A DNA stretch of 51,458 bases from an uncultured Saprospiraceae bacterium (GTDB lineage Bacteria; Bacteroidota; Bacteroidia; Chitinophagales; Saprospiraceae), in the NCBI GenBank assembly GCA_937872385.1, contig CALMSO010000113.1:1-51458 (forward strand), read 5' to 3'. Shown in pieces: positions 1 to 9,063 of the stretch; the stretch's first letter is position 1; each line of letters opens with the position of its first letter. The notes under the pieces were generated by a model. It did not search any database and was not told the origin of the DNA. It worked only from the letters and a program-made list of their open reading frames with translations. Position numbers and translations under genes: made by a program.

Positions 1-531
1 CTCGCCTACGATGTCGCGGCTGGCGTAATAGTTTTCTCGGAAAGGATTCTCCGTCTTACTCGGCCAAAGCAAAAAGCCATCGTGGTGCTTGGTGGTCAAT
101 ACGACGTATCCCGCGCCGACATCGGCAAATAGCTTCGCCATGGCATTGGGATCCCAGCGCGACACTTCCTCATTGAATTTTGGAACAAAATCGTAATAGG
201 AAAAGTCTTCGCCGTAGGTCTGCTGATGGTATTTTTCGGTGCTACTGCCCTCTATTTTCAAGGAGTTGAGATACCACTCTGCGTAGGGGTTGTTCATGAA
301 CCAGGTCAGTCCGCCATCTTTCGCTAATGTTTCCTCCAAAGGCATATCCGTGCCTTTGGCCCAACCCGGAACGGAATAAAGTCCCCAGTGAATGAAAATC
401 CCCAGCTTGGCATCCTGATACCAGGCAGGCAGTTGGTGCGTAGAAATGGACGCATTGGTTGGTTGGAACTGCGCCAATAAAGGACCAGTCCCAAGCAAAA
501 AAATGCAACAAATAAGAAGTAAACGCCTCAT
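1..531 (-). CDS. GH29 alpha-L-fucosidase, N-terminal part (cut by window edge)
   Basis: Secreted or periplasmic exo-glycosidase that would release terminal L-fucose from glycans. The visible 177 residues read without a stop to the window edge. They begin with a signal peptide (MRRLLLICCIFLLGTGPLLA), then the start of a GH29 barrel: PAWYQDAKLGIFIHWGLYSV at about residues 36-55 and the family block VVLTTKHHDGFLLWP near residue 150. The catalytic nucleophile lies beyond the edge, so activity cannot be judged. The gene starts 18 bp after the DUF5916 gene stops, on the same strand, so it is probably the last gene of the fucose locus. The family call is from recognised motifs. Fucose specificity is supported by the downstream catabolic genes. 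The start at 531 is the only ATG that gives a clean signal peptide. Confidence 0.9.
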   Translation of the reverse strand, partial: MRRLLLICCIFLLGTGPLLAQFQPTNASISTHQLPAWYQDAKLGIFIHWGLYSVPGWAKGTDMPLEETLAKDGGLTWFMNNPYAEWYLNSLKIEGSSTEKYHQQTYGEDFSYYDFVPKFNEEVSRWDPNAMAKLFADVGAGYVVLTTKHHDGFLLWPSKTENPFRENYYASRDIVGE

Positions 532-549
532 AATGAATGATTTTATGTT

Positions 550-2757
550 TTACAAATTCAACCAATACGTAGCTTTGAAGACCAAAGCCCGATTTTTTGG
601 TTGTAATGCTTCGGGAAAATAATTATCAGTATAAACGATAAACAAATCCGAAACCGGACGAAAGCGCCACTGCAACCGGCTGTTTATGTTGATGTTATCA
701 AATTGGCTGTTGTATTGTACAAAAGTAGTCAAAAACAGGCTTCGCGTCAGCGTCAGGTCAATGCGGGGGCCGACCAGATAAAGCGTGGCATCATCAAAAC
801 CTTCCTTCAGGTCAATGCGATTGATGGTGTAATTGACGGCTACCGTTGCATATTGCCGATAGCGATAGTTAAATTCGCCGGACAATTGCCGCAAATTGCC
901 ATTAAAAAAGCCGCCGCTGATCAGTTGGATGCGACCAAAAAAGGCTTTGCGCAAATCGGTATTGTAAGCAGCCAGGAAACCGGTTTGTACAAAATCATCT
1001 CCCGGCTGGAAAAGCTGCGTCGGATTTCCGGTCGGATTAAATGGCGCAAAAAGCTTGACATAATTGGACAAAAGAGCAAAGGCAAACCCCGCAGAGCTTT
1101 GGAAGTCGAGGGTATAATTTAGAGCAAAATTATAATCGGTCAGCCCCCAGGTATCGTTCCAAATCAAGTTATTGGACAGGAAAAACTGATGCCGATTGAT
1201 CTTATCAGAATTTGGATAAATATTAAAACCAACGACCGGATTCGCCCGGCGAAAATCCCGGCGCGGCACAAATCCGACTTTGGTATCAAAGTCTTGCCCG
1301 ATGATCTGGTGCTCCCAACTGGCAAAGAATCGCAGTGTATTATAAGCAATCCGAGCACCATGAGAGAAAGGCGCGGGGCCAGTATCGTCATCAAAAGTCT
1401 GATGATAGTAAGCTTTTCCATTCCATTTTCCATCGGCGGAGGCGAGGTTATAATCTATCCCTATGAGTTGGCTGGAAGCCCCATCGAGTGGGTTGCTGAT
1501 GTCAACGGGTTGTTGATCAAAATTGGCTTTATTGACAAAAATGGCGCTGATGTTGGAGCGTGCGAACACCTGTCGCTGCACGGCCGCTACGGTGTAATTG
1601 TAACTCGGTTGTCCGATACTTTCGTCGCTGGCGGTTTGCATATTCAGCAAGCCGACCCGCCAATTGCGATTTAACTTGCCGCTGAGCCGCGCGCCCAGCA
1701 GAATGCGGTTTTGCACGTTTTGTCCGGTCGCGGAATCAATCGCTACGCCAATGCGGCGCGAGAAAAACGGTCGGGCATTATTAAAGCCAAAGCTGGCAAA
1801 CAGATCGGCATTTTCTAAAAAGAACTGCCGCCGCTCCGGGAAGAAAATTTCAAAGCGATCAATATTCGTTTGTTGTACATCCACTTCTACTTGCGAAAAG
1901 TCAGGATTGAACGTCACATCCAGATTCAGGGATGGCGTAAGGGCAATCTTGGCGTCTCCGCCCGCGTCTAATCGGCCCGTCCAATCTTCATTAGCTAAGT
2001 AATCTCGGCTGGTGCCTCCTGCCGCAAAAGGAATTAAAGTGACATTGCCCCCGGTTTTATCAAGCGGGCGATCCCATTCCAATGTGCCGGTAAAAGCCAG
2101 ATTTTCCAAAAGTAACTGCCGTGGCACCCTCGACCAAACGGATCGTTCATTGTATTTGGTGTCAATTCTATAAAAGTTGATGCCCCATTGCGTGGCGCCG
2201 CCCCGGAAGCGCAGTGTCGTGAAGGGAATTGCCATTTCTACTACCCAGCGGTCGTCATATACTTTGACCTCTCCTTGCCAGATATTGTCCCAGCTCAGGT
2301 CAAGGTCTGCGTCGGTTTCTCCGCCATTAGCAATCAAGCCTTCTCGGTGCACACCAAAGGGGTTGATGCCAAAGAAAAAGCCATTGGTTTGATCCCGGAA
2401 CGGGTCAATGACAACGGAAAAGCCATCGGTATTGAGGCCTCGAAAGTCTCTTCGTAAAGACTGGGTAATGTATTCGCCCGGCAAAGAATCGTACAAGATA
2501 GCAGCGATGTAAATGTTGTTTTCGTCGTGCATCATTCGCACTTCAGTACGCGCCACCGCCATAGAAGTATCGAAAGGGAAATATTGCCAAAAGCCACCCA
2601 CCGGCTCCATCGCCTCCCAGCTTGCCTCGGTGAGCAATCCATCTAGCACAATCGGTTCCTGTATCTTCCGAATAGAAAGACTGGGGTTGTTTTGTGCCCA
2701 TTGCATGGATGGCATTAAGAAAAAAAACAATAGATAACTGGCTATCCGGGTATTCAT
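550..2757 (-). CDS. DUF5916 / CBM9-like domain outer-membrane protein
   Basis: A 735-residue exported protein with a signal peptide (MNTRIASYLLFFFLMPSMQWAQ). Residues about 28-220 look like a CBM9-type fold: it opens with IQEPIVLDGLLTEASWEAM and carries the blocks DENNIYIAAILYDS and GFFFGINPFGVHREG. The rest is the DUF5916 beta-strand-rich region, probably an outer-membrane barrel, ending in alternating aromatic strands (VFKATYWLNL). The biochemical role of this family is not established. The gene lies between a TonB-dependent receptor and an alpha-L-fucosidase on the same strand, so a role in binding or passing fucose-containing glycans is a reasonable inference. It is full length, with no sign of damage. 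The start is set by the signal peptide. Confidence 0.85.
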   Translation of the reverse strand: MNTRIASYLLFFFLMPSMQWAQNNPSLSIRKIQEPIVLDGLLTEASWEAMEPVGGFWQYFPFDTSMAVARTEVRMMHDENNIYIAAILYDSLPGEYITQSLRRDFRGLNTDGFSVVIDPFRDQTNGFFFGINPFGVHREGLIANGGETDADLDLSWDNIWQGEVKVYDDRWVVEMAIPFTTLRFRGGATQWGINFYRIDTKYNERSVWSRVPRQLLLENLAFTGTLEWDRPLDKTGGNVTLIPFAAGGTSRDYLANEDWTGRLDAGGDAKIALTPSLNLDVTFNPDFSQVEVDVQQTNIDRFEIFFPERRQFFLENADLFASFGFNNARPFFSRRIGVAIDSATGQNVQNRILLGARLSGKLNRNWRVGLLNMQTASDESIGQPSYNYTVAAVQRQVFARSNISAIFVNKANFDQQPVDISNPLDGASSQLIGIDYNLASADGKWNGKAYYHQTFDDDTGPAPFSHGARIAYNTLRFFASWEHQIIGQDFDTKVGFVPRRDFRRANPVVGFNIYPNSDKINRHQFFLSNNLIWNDTWGLTDYNFALNYTLDFQSSAGFAFALLSNYVKLFAPFNPTGNPTQLFQPGDDFVQTGFLAAYNTDLRKAFFGRIQLISGGFFNGNLRQLSGEFNYRYRQYATVAVNYTINRIDLKEGFDDATLYLVGPRIDLTLTRSLFLTTFVQYNSQFDNININSRLQWRFRPVSDLFIVYTDNYFPEALQPKNRALVFKATYWLNL

Positions 2758-2780
2758 TATTTTTGATTAGGTAGCATAGG

Positions 2781-2807
2781 GGAGTCCGGTCATTTTCACC
2801 GGACTCC
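2781..2807. terminator. Perfect 10-bp stem hairpin between receptor and DUF5916 genes
   Basis: GGAGTCCGGT at 2781-2790 is followed after a 7-nt loop by its exact complement ACCGGACTCC at 2798-2807. It lies in the 77-bp gap between two minus-strand genes. No T-run follows on either strand, so it may be a processing, stability or partial-termination site rather than a classical terminator. Such a hairpin could make receptor transcript exceed transcript of the two genes behind it. Confidence 0.5.
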
Positions 2808-2834
2808 GCCCGAAAGGCATTCCATGAATTTGGA

Positions 2835-5666
2835 TTACTTATTAGCTTGCTTGAACTCGTAGCGAACACCCAACTGGATCCGTCGTGGGTTGAAGGCAGC
2901 GACTGGATTTCCGAAGGTAGGCGCTGCGGCACTCACCTGAAAATCGCTGAAATTGTCAAAATTGAACAAGTTGAAAGCGTCTAAGCGCAATTCCACTGCA
3001 TTGCCCCTACCCAGCCGGAAGGTTTTAGCGATGTTCATATCAAGGCTGCGATACCAGTTATCAAAACCCGTCGGACGCCAGTTGAAGGGTTGTCCTCCAA
3101 GGAAATCGTTGCCTGGATCACCATCCATATTATCATCGGTACCGGTTATTGCGTTGCGTGGCGTTGGGCTGGCCAATGTAAAAATACCGCTCACTCTGAT
3201 GTCCCAGGGCAGGGTGTAAATGCCGGTGAATAAAAAGCGATGCCGCTCGTCCGTACTGGCAGCCACATCTTTGAAAACGCCTTTCTCTAATGGGCGCTGT
3301 AATTCGGTAGTGACTCTTGCTAAGGTATAATTGAATTGGAACATCCATCCATCATTAAAAATTCTGCGGATGGTCATCAACATTGCTTGGTATCTGCTCG
3401 ACCACACGTCGTCTGCTAAGAAAATATCCCCATAATCTGAGGTAGCCCGGCGGGTTTGCCCTCCATCAATAAACGGGTTGAAGTTGTAACTGGCGAAACC
3501 ATTGCCCATATTTTTGGCAACTAAGTTAAAGCTACCAGAAATTTTGGAAGTCAGCCGTTGATTTACACCAATTGAAAAATCGTCGAAGTAAGGATTCGCT
3601 ACGTCATTGCTGAGCAAGGTTACATTGGGTGTAATATTTTCGACCCCTAAAGACGCAGCATATCCGCGGAGCACTGCCGGATCAGCAGAATACGGGAAAC
3701 CGCCCAAAGCCTCAAAAGGAACCGTTGCTTGCAGCCAATTGAAGCCGCGTTCTTCGGCATTAATATCATTCAGAGGTGGCCGGTCATAAGAGCGAGCGTA
3801 TCCACCAAACAAGACGGTGTTGTTGTCGCCACTTAAATCATAAGAAAACCGGAGGCGTGGTGCAATGTTGTGATAATTTTTACGGTTGCCAGTTGCAATA
3901 AACTCTTCCGGCACACCTGCCGAGCGGAGCTTGGTAGCATTCGTAGGGTCTAATGCAAAATCATTATTGAGGTGCCCCAAATTACTGGAGTATCGTAAAC
4001 CGAGAGACAGCAACAAGCGTGGGGAAATTTCCCAGTCGTCCTGCACAAAGAAGGACAATATATGAGCTGGAATTTTCGTGAAAGCATCATTGGTAGTCGT
4101 TTGGTCGGTTCGACCTAAACCGATTTGTGCCAATAAAGGTACGCCTGGCTGCGCGGTGATGATGAAAGGTTGCGAAAGCAGCGGCCAGTTATAGCTGAGA
4201 TCACTGTACTCGTAGCTACCCCCAATCTTAACGACATGTTTATTGGTCACAATTTGAAAATTGTTGGTGACATTGTACTGTGTTTCCAATTGTTCCAGCG
4301 GCCAGATAAGATTGAGTGGCCCCTCAAAAAAACCGTAATTAGCATGCAAAAACAGTGGATTATCCGTGAGCGAGGTGGTTAGCCACTGATTGAACCGAAT
4401 AGAACCGATTAACTCGTTGGAAGTCCTTTTCCCAGATGAAGTACGAAGCCGAGCCGAAAAAATATCCGTAACCTGATCTTGCGTCCATCCCCATTCTGCC
4501 GTATTCGCACCTGGGAGTACTACATTGTGATCATCGCGGCGCGCAAACCAAGCCAGGTCGAAGGTATTGCCTGAGTTGATTTGTGCCGTTAGCTTTGCCG
4601 ACCAAAGCGTGTAGCCTACATCATTATTGATCAAGCGGTCGTATTGCTGGAACTCAGGATCGTCGGGAATGGCAAAAGCTACGGGCTGCACTTCATCGTT
4701 GCGCTCATAGGAAGCGGCAAAAAAGAGTCTGTCTTTAATGATGGGACCACTCATAAACGCTCCTGACTGGTAGCGGCTAAAATCTTTCGGTTTTTCAACC
4801 TCCAGCGGCCCCTGCGCACGCATCCAATCTTGATAGCCATTAACGAATGCCTGCACTTCTAAGTTGTTGGTGCCTCGTTTGGTTTCTACAACGGTTACTT
4901 CCGTACCACCTTCATATTGTGCATCATAACCATTTGTAATGAAGCGCATTTCTTCAACTGCCAACTGGCTTAGCCAAACGTCATTCACATTTCCGGTGAC
5001 GGAAGACCCCGCGGTACGTCCTTTGGTATTCAAGCCGTCAATCATATACTGACCAAATACCGCCCCTGTTGCAGACTGAACCCCCGGCTGAGAGGAGCCA
5101 CTGCTGAAATCCGCCGCTTGCCCATCGAAAGATCGAGCGCCCGGAGCCAATTGCCCCAGCGACAAAATGTTTCTTGAAAAAACTGGCAGATATTCTATCT
5201 GTTCTCTCGAAATCGGCGTTGCTACCGACGTCTGCCGCATTTCCACGGCTTCTGCTCGCCCGATTATCAGTACCTCTGAAATATCTATCCCCCCGGACGC
5301 TAGATCGAAGTCAAGCCGCAAAATTTGACCAATTGCTATGGTAATGTCTTGCTTTTCAACCGATTGGAATCCTATGTAGGAGGCGGTTATGTTGTACGTT
5401 CCCCGAGGTAGAGATAGTATTCGGTAATTGCCATCTACATCCGTCACAGCACCGCGCGTAAGATTCGTGTTTTGCTCTACTGCGACGACGGTCACGCCAA
5501 TGAGCGCCTCGCCGTTGGTGTCCTTAACGTATCCTTCAATGGAGCCTGGGCTTGATTGTCCTAATGCCCAAAAGGGCAAGGCGAGGAGTAGTATAACGCC
5601 TTTCATGTACTGGCTAAATAGGTTGTTAGCCAGGATTAAATGTGGTAACGGTTTAGAAGTTTTCAT
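2835..5666 (-). CDS. TonB-dependent receptor with carboxypeptidase-regulatory-like N-terminal domain
   Basis: Outer-membrane importer of about 943 residues, driven by TonB. After a hydrophobic export segment (MKGVILLLALPFWALGQ, residues 21-37) comes a carboxypeptidase-regulatory-like beta-sandwich (about 41-125, GSIEGYVKDTNGEALIGVTV), a plug region with SREQIEYLPVFSRNILSLGQ, and a long 22-strand-type barrel ending in GVRYEFKQANK. It has the Oar-like rather than the classical SusC layout, and no SusD partner is next to it. Its position just behind a fucose-catabolic operon and before an alpha-L-fucosidase suggests a fucosylated oligosaccharide or fucose as substrate, which is inference. I chose the ATG at 5666. 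A start at 5606 gives a tighter signal peptide, and an in-frame ATG at 5753 is less likely. Confidence 0.88.
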   Translation of the reverse strand: MKTSKPLPHLILANNLFSQYMKGVILLLALPFWALGQSSPGSIEGYVKDTNGEALIGVTVVAVEQNTNLTRGAVTDVDGNYRILSLPRGTYNITASYIGFQSVEKQDITIAIGQILRLDFDLASGGIDISEVLIIGRAEAVEMRQTSVATPISREQIEYLPVFSRNILSLGQLAPGARSFDGQAADFSSGSSQPGVQSATGAVFGQYMIDGLNTKGRTAGSSVTGNVNDVWLSQLAVEEMRFITNGYDAQYEGGTEVTVVETKRGTNNLEVQAFVNGYQDWMRAQGPLEVEKPKDFSRYQSGAFMSGPIIKDRLFFAASYERNDEVQPVAFAIPDDPEFQQYDRLINNDVGYTLWSAKLTAQINSGNTFDLAWFARRDDHNVVLPGANTAEWGWTQDQVTDIFSARLRTSSGKRTSNELIGSIRFNQWLTTSLTDNPLFLHANYGFFEGPLNLIWPLEQLETQYNVTNNFQIVTNKHVVKIGGSYEYSDLSYNWPLLSQPFIITAQPGVPLLAQIGLGRTDQTTTNDAFTKIPAHILSFFVQDDWEISPRLLLSLGLRYSSNLGHLNNDFALDPTNATKLRSAGVPEEFIATGNRKNYHNIAPRLRFSYDLSGDNNTVLFGGYARSYDRPPLNDINAEERGFNWLQATVPFEALGGFPYSADPAVLRGYAASLGVENITPNVTLLSNDVANPYFDDFSIGVNQRLTSKISGSFNLVAKNMGNGFASYNFNPFIDGGQTRRATSDYGDIFLADDVWSSRYQAMLMTIRRIFNDGWMFQFNYTLARVTTELQRPLEKGVFKDVAASTDERHRFLFTGIYTLPWDIRVSGIFTLASPTPRNAITGTDDNMDGDPGNDFLGGQPFNWRPTGFDNWYRSLDMNIAKTFRLGRGNAVELRLDAFNLFNFDNFSDFQVSAAAPTFGNPVAAFNPRRIQLGVRYEFKQANK

Positions 5667-6033
5667 ATACCAGTGTTTAAACGTGAAAAAATAATACCAT
5701 TTTAGTTGGATGATGACAGATTTAGTAAACGCGCGTTTAAGTCTGATTTTCAATTGCTTGTGTTTCAGTTTTTAACAGGCAATAATTCGTCGTAAATGGT
5801 TTCTGTGCGTGTATAACTTTATACCACTTTATTTAAAATGATATAAAATCGGTCTTTTTATTACATGTACATTCAGGGCATAAGAATATCAGGAGTTCTA
5901 AGAACTCAATCTTCCATTTATCCCTTTCTCGAAGGTCAATCTGGTGCTTTACTTTTGCGTAAAGCCGCAACTTGGTATTATCAGGGGTACTCCAATTACT
6001 GCCTGCCGGTACCGGTGCAGGCATTTTCTATTG
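5667..6033. other. Gene-free stretch upstream of the TonB receptor gene
   Basis: No credible gene. It is AT-rich near the receptor gene and should hold that gene's promoter, but I see no clear TAnnTTTG box on the minus strand. It contains a perfect 14-bp palindrome at 5726-5739, listed separately. A short inverted repeat, GCCTGC at 6001-6006 with GCAGGC at 6017-6022, lies 12 bp after the stop of lutC. It may mark the end of the fucose/lactate transcript but has no T-run. Confidence 0.5.
5726..5739. promoter_or_regulatory. Perfect 14-bp palindrome, candidate operator of the receptor gene
   Basis: TAAACGCGCGTTTA is its own reverse complement and lies 60-73 bp upstream of the chosen receptor start. 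The nearby GTTTAAAC at about 5684-5691 shares the GTTTAA half. Palindromes of this size with a CG-rich centre are typical of LacI-type operators, but no LacI-family gene is in the window and the only local regulator is AraC-type. Assignment to any regulator is inference. Confidence 0.35.
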
Positions 6034-6624
6034 TCATATATATAGGACAACCAGGGCAGTTCGTGCGCCCTGCGCGCCTTTCACCAGTGATTGCTCAATG
6101 TCTGCGGTCTTGGAAGGGCCTGCTACAAAAAGACCGAAGCCCAACCCTTCATAAGATAAATTTTCGTAAGCTTGGTGCATATTCGCCACCAGGTTTTTCC
6201 GGTGCAAGCGGATGATCAGGTGTTGGGTGATAAAAGGCAACACGCGATGTGGTAGCGGATCTTCGGGCAACCAGATCGCTCCATTTTCGGCTACGCCCAG
6301 CGTTCCTTCTACAATCGCTACATCAATATCCCAGAGATCGTGCGCTTCGTTTGTTTCATGTAGCATGTCTATTCCTGCTGCTTGTATGGCAGGAACGGTC
6401 GTTACGATTCGGTGTGCATTTTTATAATAATTCGATAAAAAAACGCTCCAATCGCCCATCTCTTCTTCATGTACCCACTCTGCACCCACGGTCAGCAACT
6501 GGCTGCAAAAAGTGCTGAGCAGGTCTGTACGGCTGCCCGTTGGCTCCTGCGGAAAGGAGGGACGCTCTTTCGCTTCTGGTTTATTTTGCCGAATGGCTTG
6601 CAGTATGGTTGTCCGTGCGTTCAT
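6034..6624 (-). CDS. lutC: LutC-type LUD-domain lactate utilisation protein
   Basis: Third subunit of the LutABC L-lactate oxidation system, which converts L-lactate to pyruvate in the cytoplasm. The 196-residue length fits LutC/YkgG. The LUD-domain blocks VAIVEGTLGVAENGAIWLPE (about residues 103-122) and GFGLFVAGPSKTADIEQSLV (near the C terminus) are clear. It starts 1 bp after lutB stops and is the last gene of the run lutA-lutB-lutC. Here L-lactate would come from cleavage of 2,4-diketo-3-deoxy-L-fuconate by the hydrolase encoded upstream, which explains its place in a fucose operon. The biochemical role of the separate C subunit is less defined than that of A and B. Start ATG at 6624 follows typical family length. 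Confidence 0.92.
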   Translation of the reverse strand: MNARTTILQAIRQNKPEAKERPSFPQEPTGSRTDLLSTFCSQLLTVGAEWVHEEEMGDWSVFLSNYYKNAHRIVTTVPAIQAAGIDMLHETNEAHDLWDIDVAIVEGTLGVAENGAIWLPEDPLPHRVLPFITQHLIIRLHRKNLVANMHQAYENLSYEGLGFGLFVAGPSKTADIEQSLVKGAQGARTALVVLYI

Positions 6625-6625
6625 T

Positions 6626-7990
6626 TCACGATTTATTTTTTGTGTACCATTCCTTAAAACTCTGCTTTGGAATTTCAGGCAATTCGCGCCCTTTGCCCCA
6701 GGTATTCATTTGGTTATATGTTATAAAACGAGGCAATATTCGTAACGCCCACCGCGCCAGCTTACCCATCCGGTCGTACCTGCTCGGTTTTGCCAACGTC
6801 CAGCCCGCCAGGCGCATGGACCATCGCTTCGCTGCCGGCAGTGCATTTTCTTTGGCTATTTCCTGTCGCCACCAGTACAACTGCTCGTGGATGTTTATCT
6901 TGACCGGACACACATCCGAGCAGGAACCGCAAAGGGTGGAAGCAAACGGCAGATCGCTGTACTTCTTGAGATCAATACCCGGCGTCAGAATCGAGCCGAT
7001 CGGTCCGGGTACGGTATAGCCATAGCTGTGCCCGCCGCTCCGCCGGTAAATCGGACAGGTATTCATACAAGCGCCACAGCGGATACATTTCAAGGAATTG
7101 CGAAACTTTTCGCGCCCTAATTGCTTACTTCTGCCATTATCAACCAGAATGATGTGCATTGCTTTACCTGGCTCCGGACGATGATAATGAGAAGTAAAAA
7201 CCGTAATCGGCTGTCCGGTAGCGGATCGCGCCAACAAACGCGTGAACACCCCCAGGTCTTGCCAGCGTGGGATGATTTTCTCAATGCCCATGCAATGAAT
7301 CTGTACCGGCGCAAGGTGTACGCCCATATCGGCATTCCCTTCGTTGGTGCAAACCACGACGCCGCCTGTCTCCGCTACCGCAAAATTGACACCCGTTATA
7401 GCTGCATCACACGCCTGAAATTTCTGACGCAGGTGCTGCCGGGCCGCCTCGGTTAAGTATTGAGGATCGCTGGCGCCTGCTTCGGTACCTAATTTTTCAT
7501 GAAAAAGGTCCCCGATCTCCTGTTTTTTCAAATGAATAGCCGGCATCACAATATGGCTGGGCGGCTCGTCCAATAGCTGAATAATACGCTCCCCGAGGTC
7601 GGTGTCAATGACCTCTATGTTGTTCTTTTCCAAATGTTGATTCAAATGGCACTCTTCCGTAAGCATGGATTTGCTCTTCACCACCCGACGCGCCTGGTGC
7701 TTGTCCAGGATTGACTGAACGATGGCATTGTGCTCGGCGGCATCGGCTGCCCAGTGCACCTGCACCCCATTTTGCAATGCATTTTCTTCAAATTGAACCA
7801 GATACGTATCGAGATTTGCCAGCACATGATCTTTGATATCCGATCCCATTTGCCGCAAGGCTTCCCATTCTGTAATGCTTTTAGAAGCCCGATCCCGCTT
7901 TTCGCGCACCATCCACAACGAGGCGTCATGCCAATCGGTGCGTGCTTCATTGGCTATAAATGTCTCCGCCTTTTTAGCATGTTGGCTCAT
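6626..7990 (-). CDS. lutB: LutB-type iron-sulfur lactate utilisation protein
   Basis: The 454-residue iron-sulfur subunit of the LutABC L-lactate oxidation complex. The N-terminal LUD-like region (about 60-290) includes the block VNFAVAETGGVVVCTNEGNA. A ferredoxin-like region follows with two cysteine clusters: C302, C305, C308 and C312 in CIRCGACMNTCP, and C354, C357 and C361 in CGSCSDVCP. These would bind two 4Fe-4S clusters. The C-terminal DUF3390-like tail is present. The gene overlaps lutA by 4 bp (ATGA) and is followed after 1 bp by lutC, so the three are co-translated. All features match family length and order, with nothing missing. Confidence 0.95.
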   Translation of the reverse strand: MSQHAKKAETFIANEARTDWHDASLWMVREKRDRASKSITEWEALRQMGSDIKDHVLANLDTYLVQFEENALQNGVQVHWAADAAEHNAIVQSILDKHQARRVVKSKSMLTEECHLNQHLEKNNIEVIDTDLGERIIQLLDEPPSHIVMPAIHLKKQEIGDLFHEKLGTEAGASDPQYLTEAARQHLRQKFQACDAAITGVNFAVAETGGVVVCTNEGNADMGVHLAPVQIHCMGIEKIIPRWQDLGVFTRLLARSATGQPITVFTSHYHRPEPGKAMHIILVDNGRSKQLGREKFRNSLKCIRCGACMNTCPIYRRSGGHSYGYTVPGPIGSILTPGIDLKKYSDLPFASTLCGSCSDVCPVKINIHEQLYWWRQEIAKENALPAAKRWSMRLAGWTLAKPSRYDRMGKLARWALRILPRFITYNQMNTWGKGRELPEIPKQSFKEWYTKNKS

Positions 7991-8727
7991 ATCGAGTTTC
8001 CATTTAATATTTCAGCAATGTGCATCACCTTGACCGCGCTCTTTTGCCGACGCAGAATGCCTTCTAAGTGCATCAGACACGACATATCTCCCGCTGTGAT
8101 CACCTCCGCGCCCGCCCGGGTGTGATCGGCAATGCGATCTTTGCCCATTTTCACCGAAATGGCTGGCTCCGCCACTGCAAAAGTGCCGCCAAAACCACAG
8201 CATTCATCGGCGCGTTGCAATTCTATCAATTCAATATCTTCCACCATTTCCAACAGTTGGTTGAGCTTGCTTTCTTCCTCCATATTGCGCTCAGAACCAG
8301 TGCCAAGCCGCAGCCCCCGCAGCCCGTGACAGCTCTGGTGCAGCCCTACCCGGTGCGGGAAAGAACTATCCAGTTTGCTGATTTCCAATACATTCAACAA
8401 AAACGCTGAGAGGTCCAATACTTTTTCCCGTACCCGCTGTACCGGCTCCGTCTGCTCGAGTACATCGTAATGATGCCGAACGTGATAAGCGCAACTTCCC
8501 GAGGGCACGACGATGTAATCGAACCCTTCGAAGGTTTTTACAAAATGGCGATAGGTTTGCACAGCATCTTGTTCACAACCACTATTCGCCATCGGTTGCC
8601 CACAGCAGGTCTGAGCCGCCGGATAGGTAACGCGACAGCCCAGCTTTTCCAGCAGCTCCAGCGTTGCTATCCCTACCTGCGGGTAGAATTGGTCAACGTA
8701 GCATGGTATGAATAATGCAATCTCCAT
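7987..8727 (-). CDS. lutA: LutA-type (Fe-S)-binding CCG-domain protein
   Basis: First subunit of LutABC, 246 residues. It has the two CCG domains typical of LutA, GlcF and HdrB: CCGQPMANSGC near residue 42 and CCGFGGTFAV near residue 183. The conserved PCYVDQFYP is at the N terminus and LHQSCHGLRG in the middle. These cysteines bind an iron-sulfur cluster used in L-lactate oxidation. The gene starts 6 bp after the mutarotase gene stops and overlaps lutB by 4 bp. It is therefore in one transcript with the fucose catabolic enzymes, which produce L-lactate. Full length, start ATG at 8727. Confidence 0.94.
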   Translation of the reverse strand: MEIALFIPCYVDQFYPQVGIATLELLEKLGCRVTYPAAQTCCGQPMANSGCEQDAVQTYRHFVKTFEGFDYIVVPSGSCAYHVRHHYDVLEQTEPVQRVREKVLDLSAFLLNVLEISKLDSSFPHRVGLHQSCHGLRGLRLGTGSERNMEEESKLNQLLEMVEDIELIELQRADECCGFGGTFAVAEPAISVKMGKDRIADHTRAGAEVITAGDMSCLMHLEGILRRQKSAVKVMHIAEILNGNSI

Positions 8728-8733
8728 CTCATT

Positions 8734-9063
8734 CTATAATTTAAAAATGCATTGCATTGGCATCCACTTTTCGCCGGGTTCCGCCATGGGCAAAGCTTGC
8801 TGATAGGTCCACATCAAAGCTTCCCATTCCTGTACTTTCGGATTTGTTGCGTCTCGTTCCGCTTTTTGCGCAAGCGAAAAATCATCTTCAGTTTCCATGA
8901 TCATGAAGAGCCGGTTGCCGACGCGATATATTTCCATGTCAATGATGCCGCTTTCCCGAATGCTCGCCAGAATCTCCGGCCACACCGCCTGATGATGGGT
9001 TTCATACGCCCGGATCAATTCAGGGTCATCCTTCAAATCGAGTGCAAAACAGCGTCTTTTCAT
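8734..9063 (-). CDS. L-rhamnose/L-fucose mutarotase-type protein (RhaM family)
   Basis: A 109-residue protein of the L-rhamnose mutarotase family, which speeds exchange between alpha and beta anomers of 6-deoxy-sugars. Family signatures visible are YETHHQAVWPEI (about 20-31), MEIYRVGNRLFMIMETEDDF (about 43-62) and EALMWTYQQALP, which contains the conserved tryptophan. The gene overlaps the end of L-fucose dehydrogenase by 4 bp, so here it most likely supplies the anomer that enzyme uses. The family name says rhamnose, but no rhamnose genes are nearby and a fucose role is the better inference. Confidence 0.9.
   Translation of the reverse strand: MKRRCFALDLKDDPELIRAYETHHQAVWPEILASIRESGIIDMEIYRVGNRLFMIMETEDDFSLAQKAERDATNPKVQEWEALMWTYQQALPMAEPGEKWMPMQCIFKL

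Noticed and set aside
5833..6157. Small ORFs in both directions between the TonB receptor and lutC
   Set aside because: They overlap lutC or AT-rich promoter sequence and have no recognisable start context or domain.
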